A stretch of DNA of 39,289 nt from a virus. The DNA lies in IMG/VR virus record IMGVR_UViG_3300046515_000273, positions 1 to 39,289 of that record. One strand, 5' to 3'. Below the pieces are notes generated by a model that saw nothing but the letters and a program-made list of their open reading frames with translations, did no database searches and was not told where the DNA came from. Below, piece by piece: positions 30,570-39,289 of the stretch (positions are counted from its first letter, which is position 1; every line of letters begins with the position of its first letter). Made by a program: the position numbers and the translations under genes.

Positions 30570-32020
30570 GTTCCATACCCTTCATCGGATTCGCCCCCGA
30601 CACTGACCCGGCAACGCCTGGTGTCATCGTGGACTGCGACAACATTATCCCGACGACCAAGGGCTTCTCGGCGGGTAATAGCCTTGTGGATGCAGGTTTG
30701 GCCGCTCTGGACAGTGCGTGCAAGGGCGCCTATGTCGGCACGCTTCTGGACGGCACAAAGCGCATCGTCGCCGGCACCAATGCCAAGTTGTGGGACATCG
30801 CGGGTGGTGCTTGGGTAGACCGCAGTAAGGTCGGCGGCTACACGGGCCTCGCTCCGTGGCGCTTCACCATGTTCGGCAGCAACATCATCGCGACCAACCG
30901 GGCCCAGCGGATCCAGTAGGCCGCTCCGTCTGGTTCGTTTGCCGACATCCCCACGGCCCCGCTCGCTGCGATCGTTTGCTCGGCCTCTAATTTCGTCATG
31001 GCCTTCAACTGGTCGGACCAGACCGGAAGCTCCGGCGACCAGCCGGACGGGTGGTGGTGCTCCAACCTGTTCGACCAGACCGCATGGACGCCCACCGTCG
31101 GCTCTCAGGCAGCCAATGCGCGCCTCGTGGACTCTCCGGGGCCCATTACTGCGGGTCGTGAGTTCGGCGCTGACGTGATCGCGTACAAGGAGAAATCCAT
31201 GTATCGCGGCCAATATGTCGGCCCTCCGTTGATCTGGTCGTGGCAGCGCATTCCTGGCGATATCGGGTGCTCTGGTCAGGAAGCCGTAGTGGTGGTGGCC
31301 GCATCCCACTTCTTCGTCGGACCGTCAGACTTCTTCGTCTATGACGGCACGGTCCCGCGATCCATCGGTGCGCCCATCCGCGAGTGGTTCTTCACCAACC
31401 TCAATGGTTCGCAGCGGTCCAACATCAAGGGCGGTGCCGACCTGACCCGAGATCTCGTGTACTGGTACTTCCCCAGCACCGCATCCTCGGGCATCTGCGA
31501 TTTGTGCGTGGTGTACAATATCCGTACGAACCAGTGGGGCAAGTTCGCCCGGTCCATCGAGGCCGTGATCCAGTACTCGTCCGGCAACGTCACCTACGAC
31601 GGCCTTGGCACGCTGTACAGCACCTACGACAACCTGCCGAACATCGCCTACGACTCGCCGTTCTGGATCGCCGACAACACGGTCCCGGGCGTTATCTCGA
31701 CCGACCACAAGCTCTACAGTCTCACGGGCGTTCCGGGTGCCTCGTATCTGGTAACGGGTGACCTTGGCGACGAGACCAACTTCTCCCTGTTCAGCCGCTA
31801 CACTCCGCGTTACAGGGTACAGCCGACCACGGCTCAGGCCACGAACTACTACCGCTACGACTTCGGTGCCGATCCTGTGCAGGACAGCACGATTGCCCAG
31901 TCACTCGGTCGGTTCGACTTCCACCGCGATGCCCGCTGGCACCGTCTGCGCATGGACTGGACCGGCACGGTGGTCATCAACGGCGGAACCCCGGCCATCA
32001 TGGCGACGACGCCCGAATGA
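30566..32020 (+). CDS. Tail nozzle / DNA-stabilisation protein (gp10-like), TAG-recoded
   Basis: 484 aa with TAG at 30917 as Gln, directly after a CAG. Start MSSIPFIGFAPDTDPATPGV with DCDNIIPTTKGF; beta-propeller-like Gly/Trp repeats follow (CVVYNIRTNQWGKFARSIEA). Length and place match P22 gp10-type tail hub proteins (about 470 aa). It would plug the portal and carry the tail. Ends with TGA overlapping the next ATG. Confidence 0.65.
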
Positions 32021-32322
32021 AGCTCCAGCAGAACCCGACACTACCGGGCGACACCCAGTAGCTAGTCCTTCGCCTATCCGACCTGTACAGGTTGACGGCG
32101 GTGCAGGTAAACCTTCTCACTGAAGGTCGTGCAGCGGCGGTCTACAACGCCCTTCCTTCTATCCCGACAGCGGGCCAGAACGCCATCGGTGACTTCGTGC
32201 GCAACTCAGCACCGGCAGAACTTGGCACCGCAGGCTCCAAGTACCTCGTATTCGGCTGGACCTGCACCGTCGCCGGCACCCCCGGCACATGGCTCCCCGT
32301 CCGCACACTGACAGGTAACTAA
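32017..32322 (+). CDS. Hypothetical tail-region protein, TAG-recoded
   Basis: 101 aa with TAG at 32059 (codon 15) as Gln: LPGDTQ-Q-LVLRLSDLYR. The second half (AELGTAGSKYLVFGWTCTVA) is beta-rich and ends WLPVRTLTGN, as in short phage tail-associated proteins. Overlaps both neighbours. Confidence 0.65.
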
Positions 32323-32750
32323 TGCTTCCTCCTATTTCAGGCGTCACCGCAGACGGGTCGATTTCCTATAACCACGTCGCCAACATTCGGCAGATCTGGC
32401 CGGTCATCCTTCCGGGCATCCAGAAGGTCAAGGAGACCAACGGCGAGCCGTGGATTCCCGAAGACATCTATGCCGCCTTGTTGATGAGCAGTGCATCGCT
32501 CTACGTCGGCTACCGTCAGGGTGCCTACACCGGGTTCGCCGTTCTCCAGGCCATCACATTCCCGTATGAGGACAGCCCCGTCCTGAACGTCTGGATCGGC
32601 TATTCGGTGGAGAAATCCAGCGGCCACCTCGGGGCAGAGTGCGCACGTCAGGTTGCCAACGAGGCAGCAATTGAACGCGTCGTCTTCTCCAGCCCCCAAG
32701 AAGGCTGGACGGCGAAATACAAGAAAATCACCACTTGGTACGAGGTATAA
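32322..32750 (+). CDS. Hypothetical tail-region protein, 142 aa
   Basis: Contains YRQGAYTGFAVLQAITFPYE and LNVWIGYSVEKSSGHLGAEC. The strand-helix pattern is reminiscent of a GNAT fold, but the acetyl-CoA loop is not convincing. Similar proteins lie among connector and injection genes in podophages. No TAG, ends with TAA. One-base overlap with the previous stop. Confidence 0.65.
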   Translation: MLPPISGVTADGSISYNHVANIRQIWPVILPGIQKVKETNGEPWIPEDIYAALLMSSASLYVGYRQGAYTGFAVLQAITFPYEDSPVLNVWIGYSVEKSSGHLGAECARQVANEAAIERVVFSSPQEGWTAKYKKITTWYEV

Positions 32751-32751
32751 C

Positions 32752-33714
32752 ATGGGCGGCGGCGGAGCACCAAAGAACACCACGACCACCACCGAGACCA
32801 AAATCCCGGACTGGCTGGCGAATGATTACTAGCAGTTCATTGGGTCAACCAATGCGCAGAACGCGAAGCCGTACCAGTCGTACAACGGCACGTTGAATGC
32901 CACGCCATCGAACCAGCAGGCGCAGGCATCGACTAACGCCATTTACGGAGCGGGTGGCAACGGCAACCAGTACAACGCACTGACCGGCGTGCTCGGCGGC
33001 AACCAGAACGTTTACGCGCAAACGAGCCCGTATGCGGGCCAGAACACGTACCTTGATGGTGTCGTCAACGACTCCAACCGCGATATCACCACTGCGTACA
33101 AGCAGGGTGCGGGCGTGTAGCTTCCGACCCAGTTCGCACAGGGTGGCGCGTTCGGTGGTTCAGCCATGCAGCAGGCCGCGACGGCAAGCCAGTAGCAGCT
33201 CGCACAGAGCCTTGCAACGAACACCGACAATCTTCGGTATCAGGACTACAACGATCAGGCGAATCGCTGGCAGCAGGGATTCCAGAACCAGCTAGCGGCA
33301 TCGCAGAACAACACACAGAACATCCTCGGGGCATCCAACGCCCTGAACGGGGCGGGCGCCTTGCAGGCCCAGTACAACAGCCAGCTCGCCGGCATCGGTC
33401 AGGTCTATCAGGATCAGGCGCAGGGCAATATCGACCAGGCATATAACGACTGGTATCAGAAGACATACGGCTACGACCAGCAGAAGCTCAACAACTACGG
33501 CAATGCCCTGAACGCGGTGTCGGGCAACTTCACTGGCTCTGCTGTAACAGGTGCCAATCCTGCCTACAAGCCACGCACGGTTGGCGGTGCAGCGACCTCG
33601 GCACTAGGCGGCGCGGCAACAGGAGCAGCCCTGGGCAGCGTCGTCCCGGGCATCGGCACGGCTATCGGTGCGGTTGCCGGTGGCGTCATGGGTGCAGCGG
33701 GCTACTACCTCTAA
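32752..33714 (+). CDS. Internal virion / DNA-injection protein, Gln-rich, TAG-recoded
   Basis: 320 aa with TAG at 32830, 33118 and 33193 as Gln; two of them flank or sit within CAG runs (AS-Q-Q-Q-LAQSL). Starts MGGGGAPKNTTTTTETKIPD, then Gln/Asn/Ala-rich helices, and ends with a Gly/Ala-rich hydrophobic segment (GTAIGAVAGGVMGAAGYYL) that could enter membrane. Probably part of the ejected DNA channel. Confidence 0.7.
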
Positions 33715-33723
33715 GGCGGACAT

Positions 33724-34116
33724 ATGGGCACTTTCGATTTCCTCTCCGGCATGTCTGCACCGAACGCGAACGCTCAAGCGTATGCACCCATGCAGCAGTA
33801 CCAGCAATTCCAGCCGACCACTGACTACTCCCAGGTTCTCGGCGGCGGGCAGGCTCAATCACCCGCTACGCAGGGCCTAGATTTCTCCAAGATCGGCCAG
33901 TGGGCCATGCAGCAGAGCCAGTACCCGGGCCAGTAGGCACAGGCATAGCAGACTCTTGGCGGCATGGGTCCGACGCAGCCGACACAGGGGACGATGCCAA
34001 CGCAGTCGCCGCAGCAGGCCCATGCCCGTCAGGTGCAACTCGGACAGGTTAACCAGTAGCAGGCCGGATACATTGGCGGGGGTGCCCGTCTCGGACTTCT
34101 CGGGAGTGTCCGCTAA
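33724..34116 (+). CDS. Gln-rich virion protein, TAG-recoded
   Basis: 130 aa with TAG at 33934, 33946 and 34057 as Gln, each next to a CAG (PG-Q-Q-AQA-Q-QTLGG and VN-Q-Q-QAGY). Low-complexity Gln/Pro/Ala sequence starting MGTFDFLSGMSAPNANAQAY and a Gly-rich end. Overlaps the next gene by one base. Probably a small injection or tail accessory protein. Confidence 0.65.
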
Positions 34117-35504
34117 TGGCATGGCAGGACATCTTTACCGGGAACCAACCCGGCCTTTCTGATGACGACAAGAAGTCGCTGGCGAATAGTGGTCTCCTGC
34201 AAGCTGGCCTGTCGGCTTTGGCCGCTAACGGACAGCCGGGGACTACGCCGTTCCAGGCTCTATCGGGCGGCCTTCTCGGCGGCATCCAGTCGGCCCAGTA
34301 GGGCGGTCAGCAGTTGGTCAAGCAGCGTTACCAGCAGGCGCAGATGGACGACCAGCAGCAGCAGATGCAGCGTCGCCAGCAGATTCAGGATCTGGCGCTG
34401 AAGTTCGCCAAGCCGGATGGCACGTTCGATATGCCGGGGTATCAGTCGGCACTAGCCCAGTTCGACCCGCAGGCTGCGATAGAGCTTCATCAGAACGAAC
34501 TCCAGTCGAAGAATGCCGAGTTGCAGGGGCAGAAGGCCCAGCGCGACCTCAATACGGCCCAGACTCGCGAAATCGACATGGGCAACAACAAAGTCACGCA
34601 GGAGCAGCAGTCAGACGGTACGTGGAAGACCATCGCCACGGCAGGGCGGTTCGCGCCTCAGCAGTCGGCAGCGTCTTCACTTGCCCAGTAGATCGCGCTC
34701 ATTAAGCAGTATGGTGGCACGGACGACGATGTTAAGCGCAAGCTAGGCATCAGCGGTGCCTCCGACCCTGACGCCATTCCAACCATCGAGAGCCTTTCGC
34801 CATCGGACAAGTCCACCGTTCAGGCCATCGTTGACGGGCGATACCCGGTCCCCACTGGCAAGCAAGCCATGGATCCGAACTGGCAGCGCCTTATCTCGGT
34901 CGCCCAGCAGGTTGATCCGACACTGGACGCTGGAACCTACAAGGCTCGTGCAGCGGCTCGCCAGAACTTCACCTCGGGCAAGATTGGTGAGCAGATCAAG
35001 TCCCTGAACACGCTTGCGCACCATCTGGACGAATTCGGCTCGACCATTGACCAGTTGGATAACTCCAACGTCAAACCCCTTAACGCCGTGTCGAACCTGG
35101 CATCGTCCACGTTCGGCGGTCCGGGGCAGGCCAAGTTGTCTAAGTTCAACATCGCTTCCGGTGCGGTGGGCGATGAGCTGGCGAAGACCTTCGCGGGTGG
35201 ACAGAGCGCTCTTGGTGACCGTGAGCACAACAAGGCCATATTCGACGCCAACAACGGTGCCGATGCGCTCCGTGCTGCCCATCAGGAAGCCTCACGGCTC
35301 GTACTGGGCCGCCTCCAAGCTCTCCAAGATCAGGCAGACCAAGCCCTAGGCTACGGATCGCACAGCATTCAGGTCATCGACCCCAAGGCCAAGAAGCTTT
35401 TCGACAAGTTCTCGGGCGATGGCGGCGGATCCTCGCACGCTTCGATGCCTTCCGGTGGAAAGGTTGACCTCAACGCAAAAGACCCCCTTGGACTTGGCCT
35501 GTGA
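34116..35504 (+). CDS. DNA-injection protein, TAG-recoded
   Basis: 462 aa with TAG at 34299 and 34689 as Gln, both right after CAG. Residues about 65-190 are a Gln-rich coiled coil (YQQAQMDDQQQQMQRRQQIQ); the C-terminal 200 residues are helical with NTLAHHLDEFGSTIDQLDNS. Position and composition match P22-type ejection proteins (gp16/gp20/gp7 role). Overlaps the next GTG. Confidence 0.7.
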
Positions 35505-37564
35505 CGATACTCGACGACATCCGGCAGCAGTACCCGCAGTACGCCGATGTGCCGGACGGGAAACTGGCGTCCGCCATTCGTCAGAAGTACTACCCCGATG
35601 CGAATCCAACGGAGTTTTACAAGAAGGCTGGTCTGTATCACCTGATCGACGCCAATGCTCCGGATGACGGCGCCAAGGCAGCGAATGGTCTCGGGTCAGA
35701 CTCGCAGAACTTCGCCGCAGGGGCAGGCAAGGCCGTCTTGGACACCCTGCGAGGCGCCAAGCAGGCGGCCATCGCCATCCCGGCATTCATCGACCGCCAC
35801 TCGCTGGCCCCTGAAGGCAGCAACCCGAACTTCTTTGGCAGCGCCTACGACAGCCTTAAGGCCGACCAGACGGACGCCAATGCCACCGACACGGCACTCA
35901 TGCACACCAAGGCTGGCTTGGGGGGTGACATCGCGGGTAACGTGGGCCTCGGCCTGCTCGGTGGTGGGCTGCTCAAGGGTGCCGGCGTGGCTGGATCGGT
36001 AGTCCCGGCGGGGTATCGGGGTGCGGCGGCCACTGGGGCGGCTCTGGGTGCCGTGCAGCCGCTAGCGACGGGGCAGGGCGAGGGTAGTCGTGCCTTGAAC
36101 ACGGGAATCGGCGGCGTCGCTGGCTTGCTGGGTCAGGGCGTCGTCAACGTTGGTGGAGCGGCCATTCGGGCGGGGAAAGGTCTTCTGGCCCCGTTTTTTG
36201 AGGGCGGTCAGGACCAGATCGTCGCCAACACCCTTAGCCGGTTCGGCGGTGATGCCGCCAAGCGGGCTACGCCTAGCGTCGTGCCCGGCGTCAACGCGGA
36301 CCTTGCCGAACAGACTGGTGACGCGGGCATTGCCCAGCTTCGCCGAGCTGTTTCGGATAGTGACCCGGCTATCGCTAGGCAGTTTGCCGAACAGCAGGCT
36401 GGAAACAACGCCTCCCGCCTTGGACTTTTGCAATAGACGGCAGGTACGGACGCCGACATCGCTGCTGCCAAATCGGCCCGAGACACACTGGCTCAGGCTA
36501 AGTACGGCCAAGCGTTCACGGATTTCAATTCCCAGTAGCTCGCCAGGGAGCAGAATGCCGCTGCCACGCTGGCTCAGGGGAAGGCGGACGCTGCTGGGAA
36601 GTTCTGGCCGGACGAGGCGGCTAAGACGCTGGAGACCGCGCAGACATAGGCGGATAGCATCCTCGCCCCATCCGCCAAGATGCAGGAGCTTGGGCAGCGC
36701 CCGATCATCCAGCAGGCCGCTAAGCAGGCTCGTACCATCGCAGCCAATGCAGGGATCGACATCGGCGACCCGATGAATACCCTGTAGGGCCAGCACTACG
36801 TAAAAATGGCTCTGGACGATGCTCTGAACGTCGCGCCTCAGTTGGGTATCGGCAAGGCGGAACAGAACGCCATTGCGAGTGCCAAGAGGGAGTTCGTCGG
36901 TGAACTGGAGAGGCAGAACCCTGCCTACGGATCCGCACGAGACGCCTTCCGCACAGGTAGTGGACCTGTTAATCGCCTTGAACTTGCTCAGGGCCTACTA
37001 GGCCGCGTGACTGGTAATCCTGCCGACATCGACGCACTGGGCAATCAGGTGCTGCGTCCGGACGCCTTCGGTCGTGCCGTTGGCAGTCTCGATCAGATGG
37101 CGGCGAAGGTGACGGGGCAGAAGAACGCATCTGCCGCTGACATCCTTAGCCCGCAGCAACAGGGAAACATCCAGTCGCTTCTCGGCGACCTGAGCCGCGT
37201 CAAGGTAGCGAACAACGTCGGCAAGTCCGCAGGCTCCAATACCGTCCAGAACCTCGCCAGTCAAAATCTCTTGGGTGAGGCAGCCAACGGCCTGGGCTTG
37301 CCGGGGCTGGCTGACAGCGGGCTGCTGGGAACCGTCCTGCGGCCTATGGACACCCTGTACAAGCTGTTCGGCACAAACGACACGATCAAGTCGAAGCTGG
37401 CTAGCGTCATCGCCAACCCGCAGTCCGCTGAATCACAGGCGATCATCGCCCGGATGACTGCAAAGCAGCGATCAGCCCTTGCGGATGTCGCTGCCGGAGC
37501 TTCGGGGCTTGTAGGCCAGTCGGCCGCTCTCGGTGTCCGTCAGTAGCCTGCGCTTCAGCGCTGA
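35501..37564 (+). CDS. Large DNA-injection (ejection) protein, five TAGs
   Basis: 687 aa with TAG at 36434, 36536, 36647, 36785 and 37544 as Gln. N-terminal small domain (DIRQQYPQYADVPDGKLASA), then a Gly/Ala-rich hydrophobic stretch (GNVGLGLLGGGLLKGAGVAG) likely to insert in membrane, then long helices. The last TAG follows CAG and is five codons from a TGA; it is the normal stop in the standard code, so the true C-terminus (RQ or RQQPALQR) is uncertain. The 3' end overlaps a minus-strand gene. Confidence 0.75.
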
Positions 37565-37687
37565 CTCTGGCATCCACTTCGCTAGGCCCATCGCAATGAG
37601 TCGTGCGGTTCCGTAGAAAAGGAATCCCATGACCGGGGCGATGAGCATCCCCATAAAGAACCGCACGAAGATATTTTGAGGGTCCAC
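37472..37687 (-). CDS. Small membrane protein on the opposite strand, 71 aa
   Basis: GTG-started frame MDPQNIFVRFFMGMLIAPVM then GFLFYGTARLIAMGL, WMPESALKRRLL and a hydrophilic end. This outline (one or two membrane helices, then W-M-P-E and basic residues) occurs in phages of proteobacteria. It is the only supported minus-strand gene in the late half and fills a plus-strand gap. No internal TAG; ends with TGA. An upstream in-frame start at 37768 would overlap the tail-fibre gene. Confidence 0.6.
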   Translation of the reverse strand: MDPQNIFVRFFMGMLIAPVMGFLFYGTARLIAMGLAKWMPESALKRRLLTDTESGRLAYKPRSSGSDIRKG

Positions 37688-37688
37688 A

Positions 37689-38798
37689 ATGCCCGTCCCG
37701 TCTAAAATGGCTGATCTTTTCACCCTTCCGGCTAGCAATAGCCCGTAGGGATCGGATGCTATCGGCAACAGTCTTGATGACTACATTCGCGCCATCCAGG
37801 CTATTGTACGCTCCACTAACGCCCTGTCCTCTGCGTCCATCGCCAGTGGATCCACCACGGACCTCGGATCGTCCGATGGCGAGGCCGTCACGGTCACCGG
37901 CACGACCGGCATCACCAGCTTCGGCACGTCCCCGGCTGGCCTCGTCCGCGAGGTGACTTTCTCCGGCGTCTTGACGATTACTAACTCGTCGGCCATCGTC
38001 CTTGGCGGCGGTGTCGGTGGAAACTACACCACAACGGCAGGCGACGTGCTCCGATTCCGCAGTCTGGGAGCTGGCAACTGGAAGTAGGTCGGGTCGAATC
38101 CTATCGGATACATCCCGGTCAACAAGACGGGTGACACGATGACCGGCGCCCTCACGGCCACGGCCCTCGCGGCAACAAACGGCGTTACAGCGGGAACCAA
38201 CGTCACCGCTACGGCTGGCACGTTCACCGGGTCCCCCTCCATTGCGGTTTTGCAGGCCGCAGCGGCCAGCGGCCAGGTTGCGATTCGCCCTAACGGAGGG
38301 TCTACCACCGGGCAGACGGTATTTACCAGCGCTGGCGTCGTGTCGGTGGGGGCCTCTGTCTAGGTTCCTAACGGTGGCAACATCAACGCTAACGGCGCCT
38401 TCATGATCGTTGCCGCAGCGGGCGGCGGCTTCGTCACGATCCGACCCAAGGGTCCGTCTGACGGCAGCGTAGCCCTAAACGTCAATGCCACCGGTACGGC
38501 GGACTTCACTGGCGTGTTTTCAGCCGCCGATTTTACCTACACGTCGGACGTGCGACTGAAGAAGAACATCAAGGACGTGGAGCTTCGCGACCTGTCTGGC
38601 GTACCGCTGGTGACGTGGGACTGGAGGCAGAAGGGCAAGGGTAGCGGTCGTGGCGTGCTGGCCCAGGCGCTACAGAAGCTCGCCCCGGAACTGGTTACAG
38701 CCGACGACAAGGGTCATCTGTCCGTGGACAAGGTGAACATGCTGCTTGAGCGTGTGGCCTACCTTGAGCAGAAGCTCAAGAAAGCGGGTCTCTGGTAA
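37689..38798 (+). CDS. Tail fibre with S74 peptidase chaperone, TAG-recoded
   Basis: 369 aa with TAG at 37746, 38085 and 38361 as Gln. N-terminal part MPVPSKMADLFTLPASNSP links to the virion, the middle is Thr/Gly/Ala-rich repeat (GDTMTGALTATALAATNGVT), and the C-terminus is an intramolecular chaperone of the S74 family: FTYTSDVRLKKNIKDVE with S286-D287 at the self-cleavage site, ending in a coiled coil (LLERVAYLEQKLKKA). It trimerises, matures by self-cleavage and binds the host. Confidence 0.85.
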
Positions 38799-39289
38799 TG
38801 GCATCCGTACCGGGATCCCCACCGTTCACACTGTCATTCTGTCTAGCCGTGTTCGGACTCGGCGTTGGCAGTTCCCTTAGCCAGCTAAGGCGGGCACCTG
38901 GCGGAGTCGTGCCGAATACCGGACCCAACGCTGGCGTACCTCAGACGGCACCTATGTAGATGTCGCAGCTAAGCGGGGCAACCTCCGGGTCCGCCCTGGC
39001 AATGTCTATTTCCAACGTCACGGGGTCTACAACCGTTGGCGTTAGCAATGACCTTGTTGGCAGCGGATTTATCTCTGTCAGTGGCGGCACCCCGCCTTAC
39101 ACGTACAATACGGTCTTCAAAAGCGGGTCAACCTTCACACTTTCTTCGGCAACCACAATCGCCCCTACATTTCGCCGAGCCGGCAACCCACCCGCAGGCA
39201 ACATTTCGGGCATCTATACCGCGTCTGTCACAGATGCCGCTGCGACGGTCAAATCTCAGGACTTCACGGTGACCGACAACCGGTCCTAA
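38798..39289 (+). CDS. Putative tail-associated Ig-like protein, TAG-recoded
   Basis: 163 aa with TAG at 38957 (codon 54) as Gln. A hydrophobic N-terminal stretch (FTLSFCLAVFGLGVGSSL) precedes a linker and an immunoglobulin-like/PKD-like beta domain: FISVSGGTPPYTYNTVFKSG with GIYTASVTDAAATVKSQDF. It starts in the TAA of the fibre gene and ends at the last base of the window. Could be a secreted, membrane or fibre-associated protein. Confidence 0.65.

Noticed and set aside
20402-39289. Interpreting the late genes as a decayed prophage with many nonsense mutations
   Set aside because: All interruptions are TAG, none TAA or TGA or frameshift, and every gene keeps its start, ribosome site, overlaps and motifs.

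Overview
The window reads as a complete or near-complete temperate podophage (or prophage) of a Gram-negative, probably proteobacterial, host. It starts exactly at a tyrosine integrase and ends exactly at the stop of a tail-fibre-region gene. The Gram-negative assignment rests on an SAR endolysin, nested i-spanin/o-spanin genes and two lipoprotein signals. The lambdoid middle genes (DUF1376 replication protein, DnaB-like helicase, NinB, YbcO-like nuclease, RuvC-like resolvase) and the GC-rich codon use fit the same picture.

Layout. 1-972: integrase on the plus strand. 956-9193: a tightly overlapping minus-strand early operon, running from a small first gene at 9193 through a recombination block (annealing-protein candidate, YqaJ exonuclease, SSB-like protein) to an excisionase-like protein. 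9369-9993: minus-strand repressor and a lipoprotein, expected to be on in the lysogen. 9994-10106: an immunity region with operators. 10107-17359: plus-strand regulators, replication and recombination genes and small nin-type genes. 17400-18477: a boundary segment holding a hidden GIY-YIG gene and a tRNA-Gly. 18478-39289: late genes in the order nucleotide metabolism, lysis, terminase, portal, scaffold, capsid, connectors, DNA-injection proteins, tail fibre. One small minus-strand membrane gene lies at 37472-37687.

The main discovery is a split genetic code. From about 17.4 kb to the end, nearly every lysis, packaging and virion gene is interrupted by in-frame TAG and by no other stop. By my count there are 39 TAGs in 23 genes. 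Read as glutamine, they restore full-length terminase (419 aa), portal (734 aa), scaffold, SU10-type major capsid protein (311 aa), endolysin, holin, o-spanin and tail fibre. Thirteen of the TAGs sit directly beside a CAG or CAA codon in Gln-rich runs. The integrase, excisionase, repressor and two other early genes instead end with TAG as a true stop, and no gene left of 17.4 kb has an internal TAG. The plus-strand middle genes neither end in TAG nor contain it, so they read the same in either code. This matches the known class of phages that recode TAG in lytic genes, here in a small lambdoid-type temperate phage. I could not find a convincing CUA-anticodon tRNA.

Regulation visible in sequence: four copies of GTAAC-N5-GTTAC, three in the repressor/cro gap and one over the early minus-strand promoter. 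The two main early promoters have identical -35/-10 hexamers (TTGCGC, 17 bp, TACGCT), so one short repressor probably silences both. The cro-like gene probably has a leaderless mRNA.
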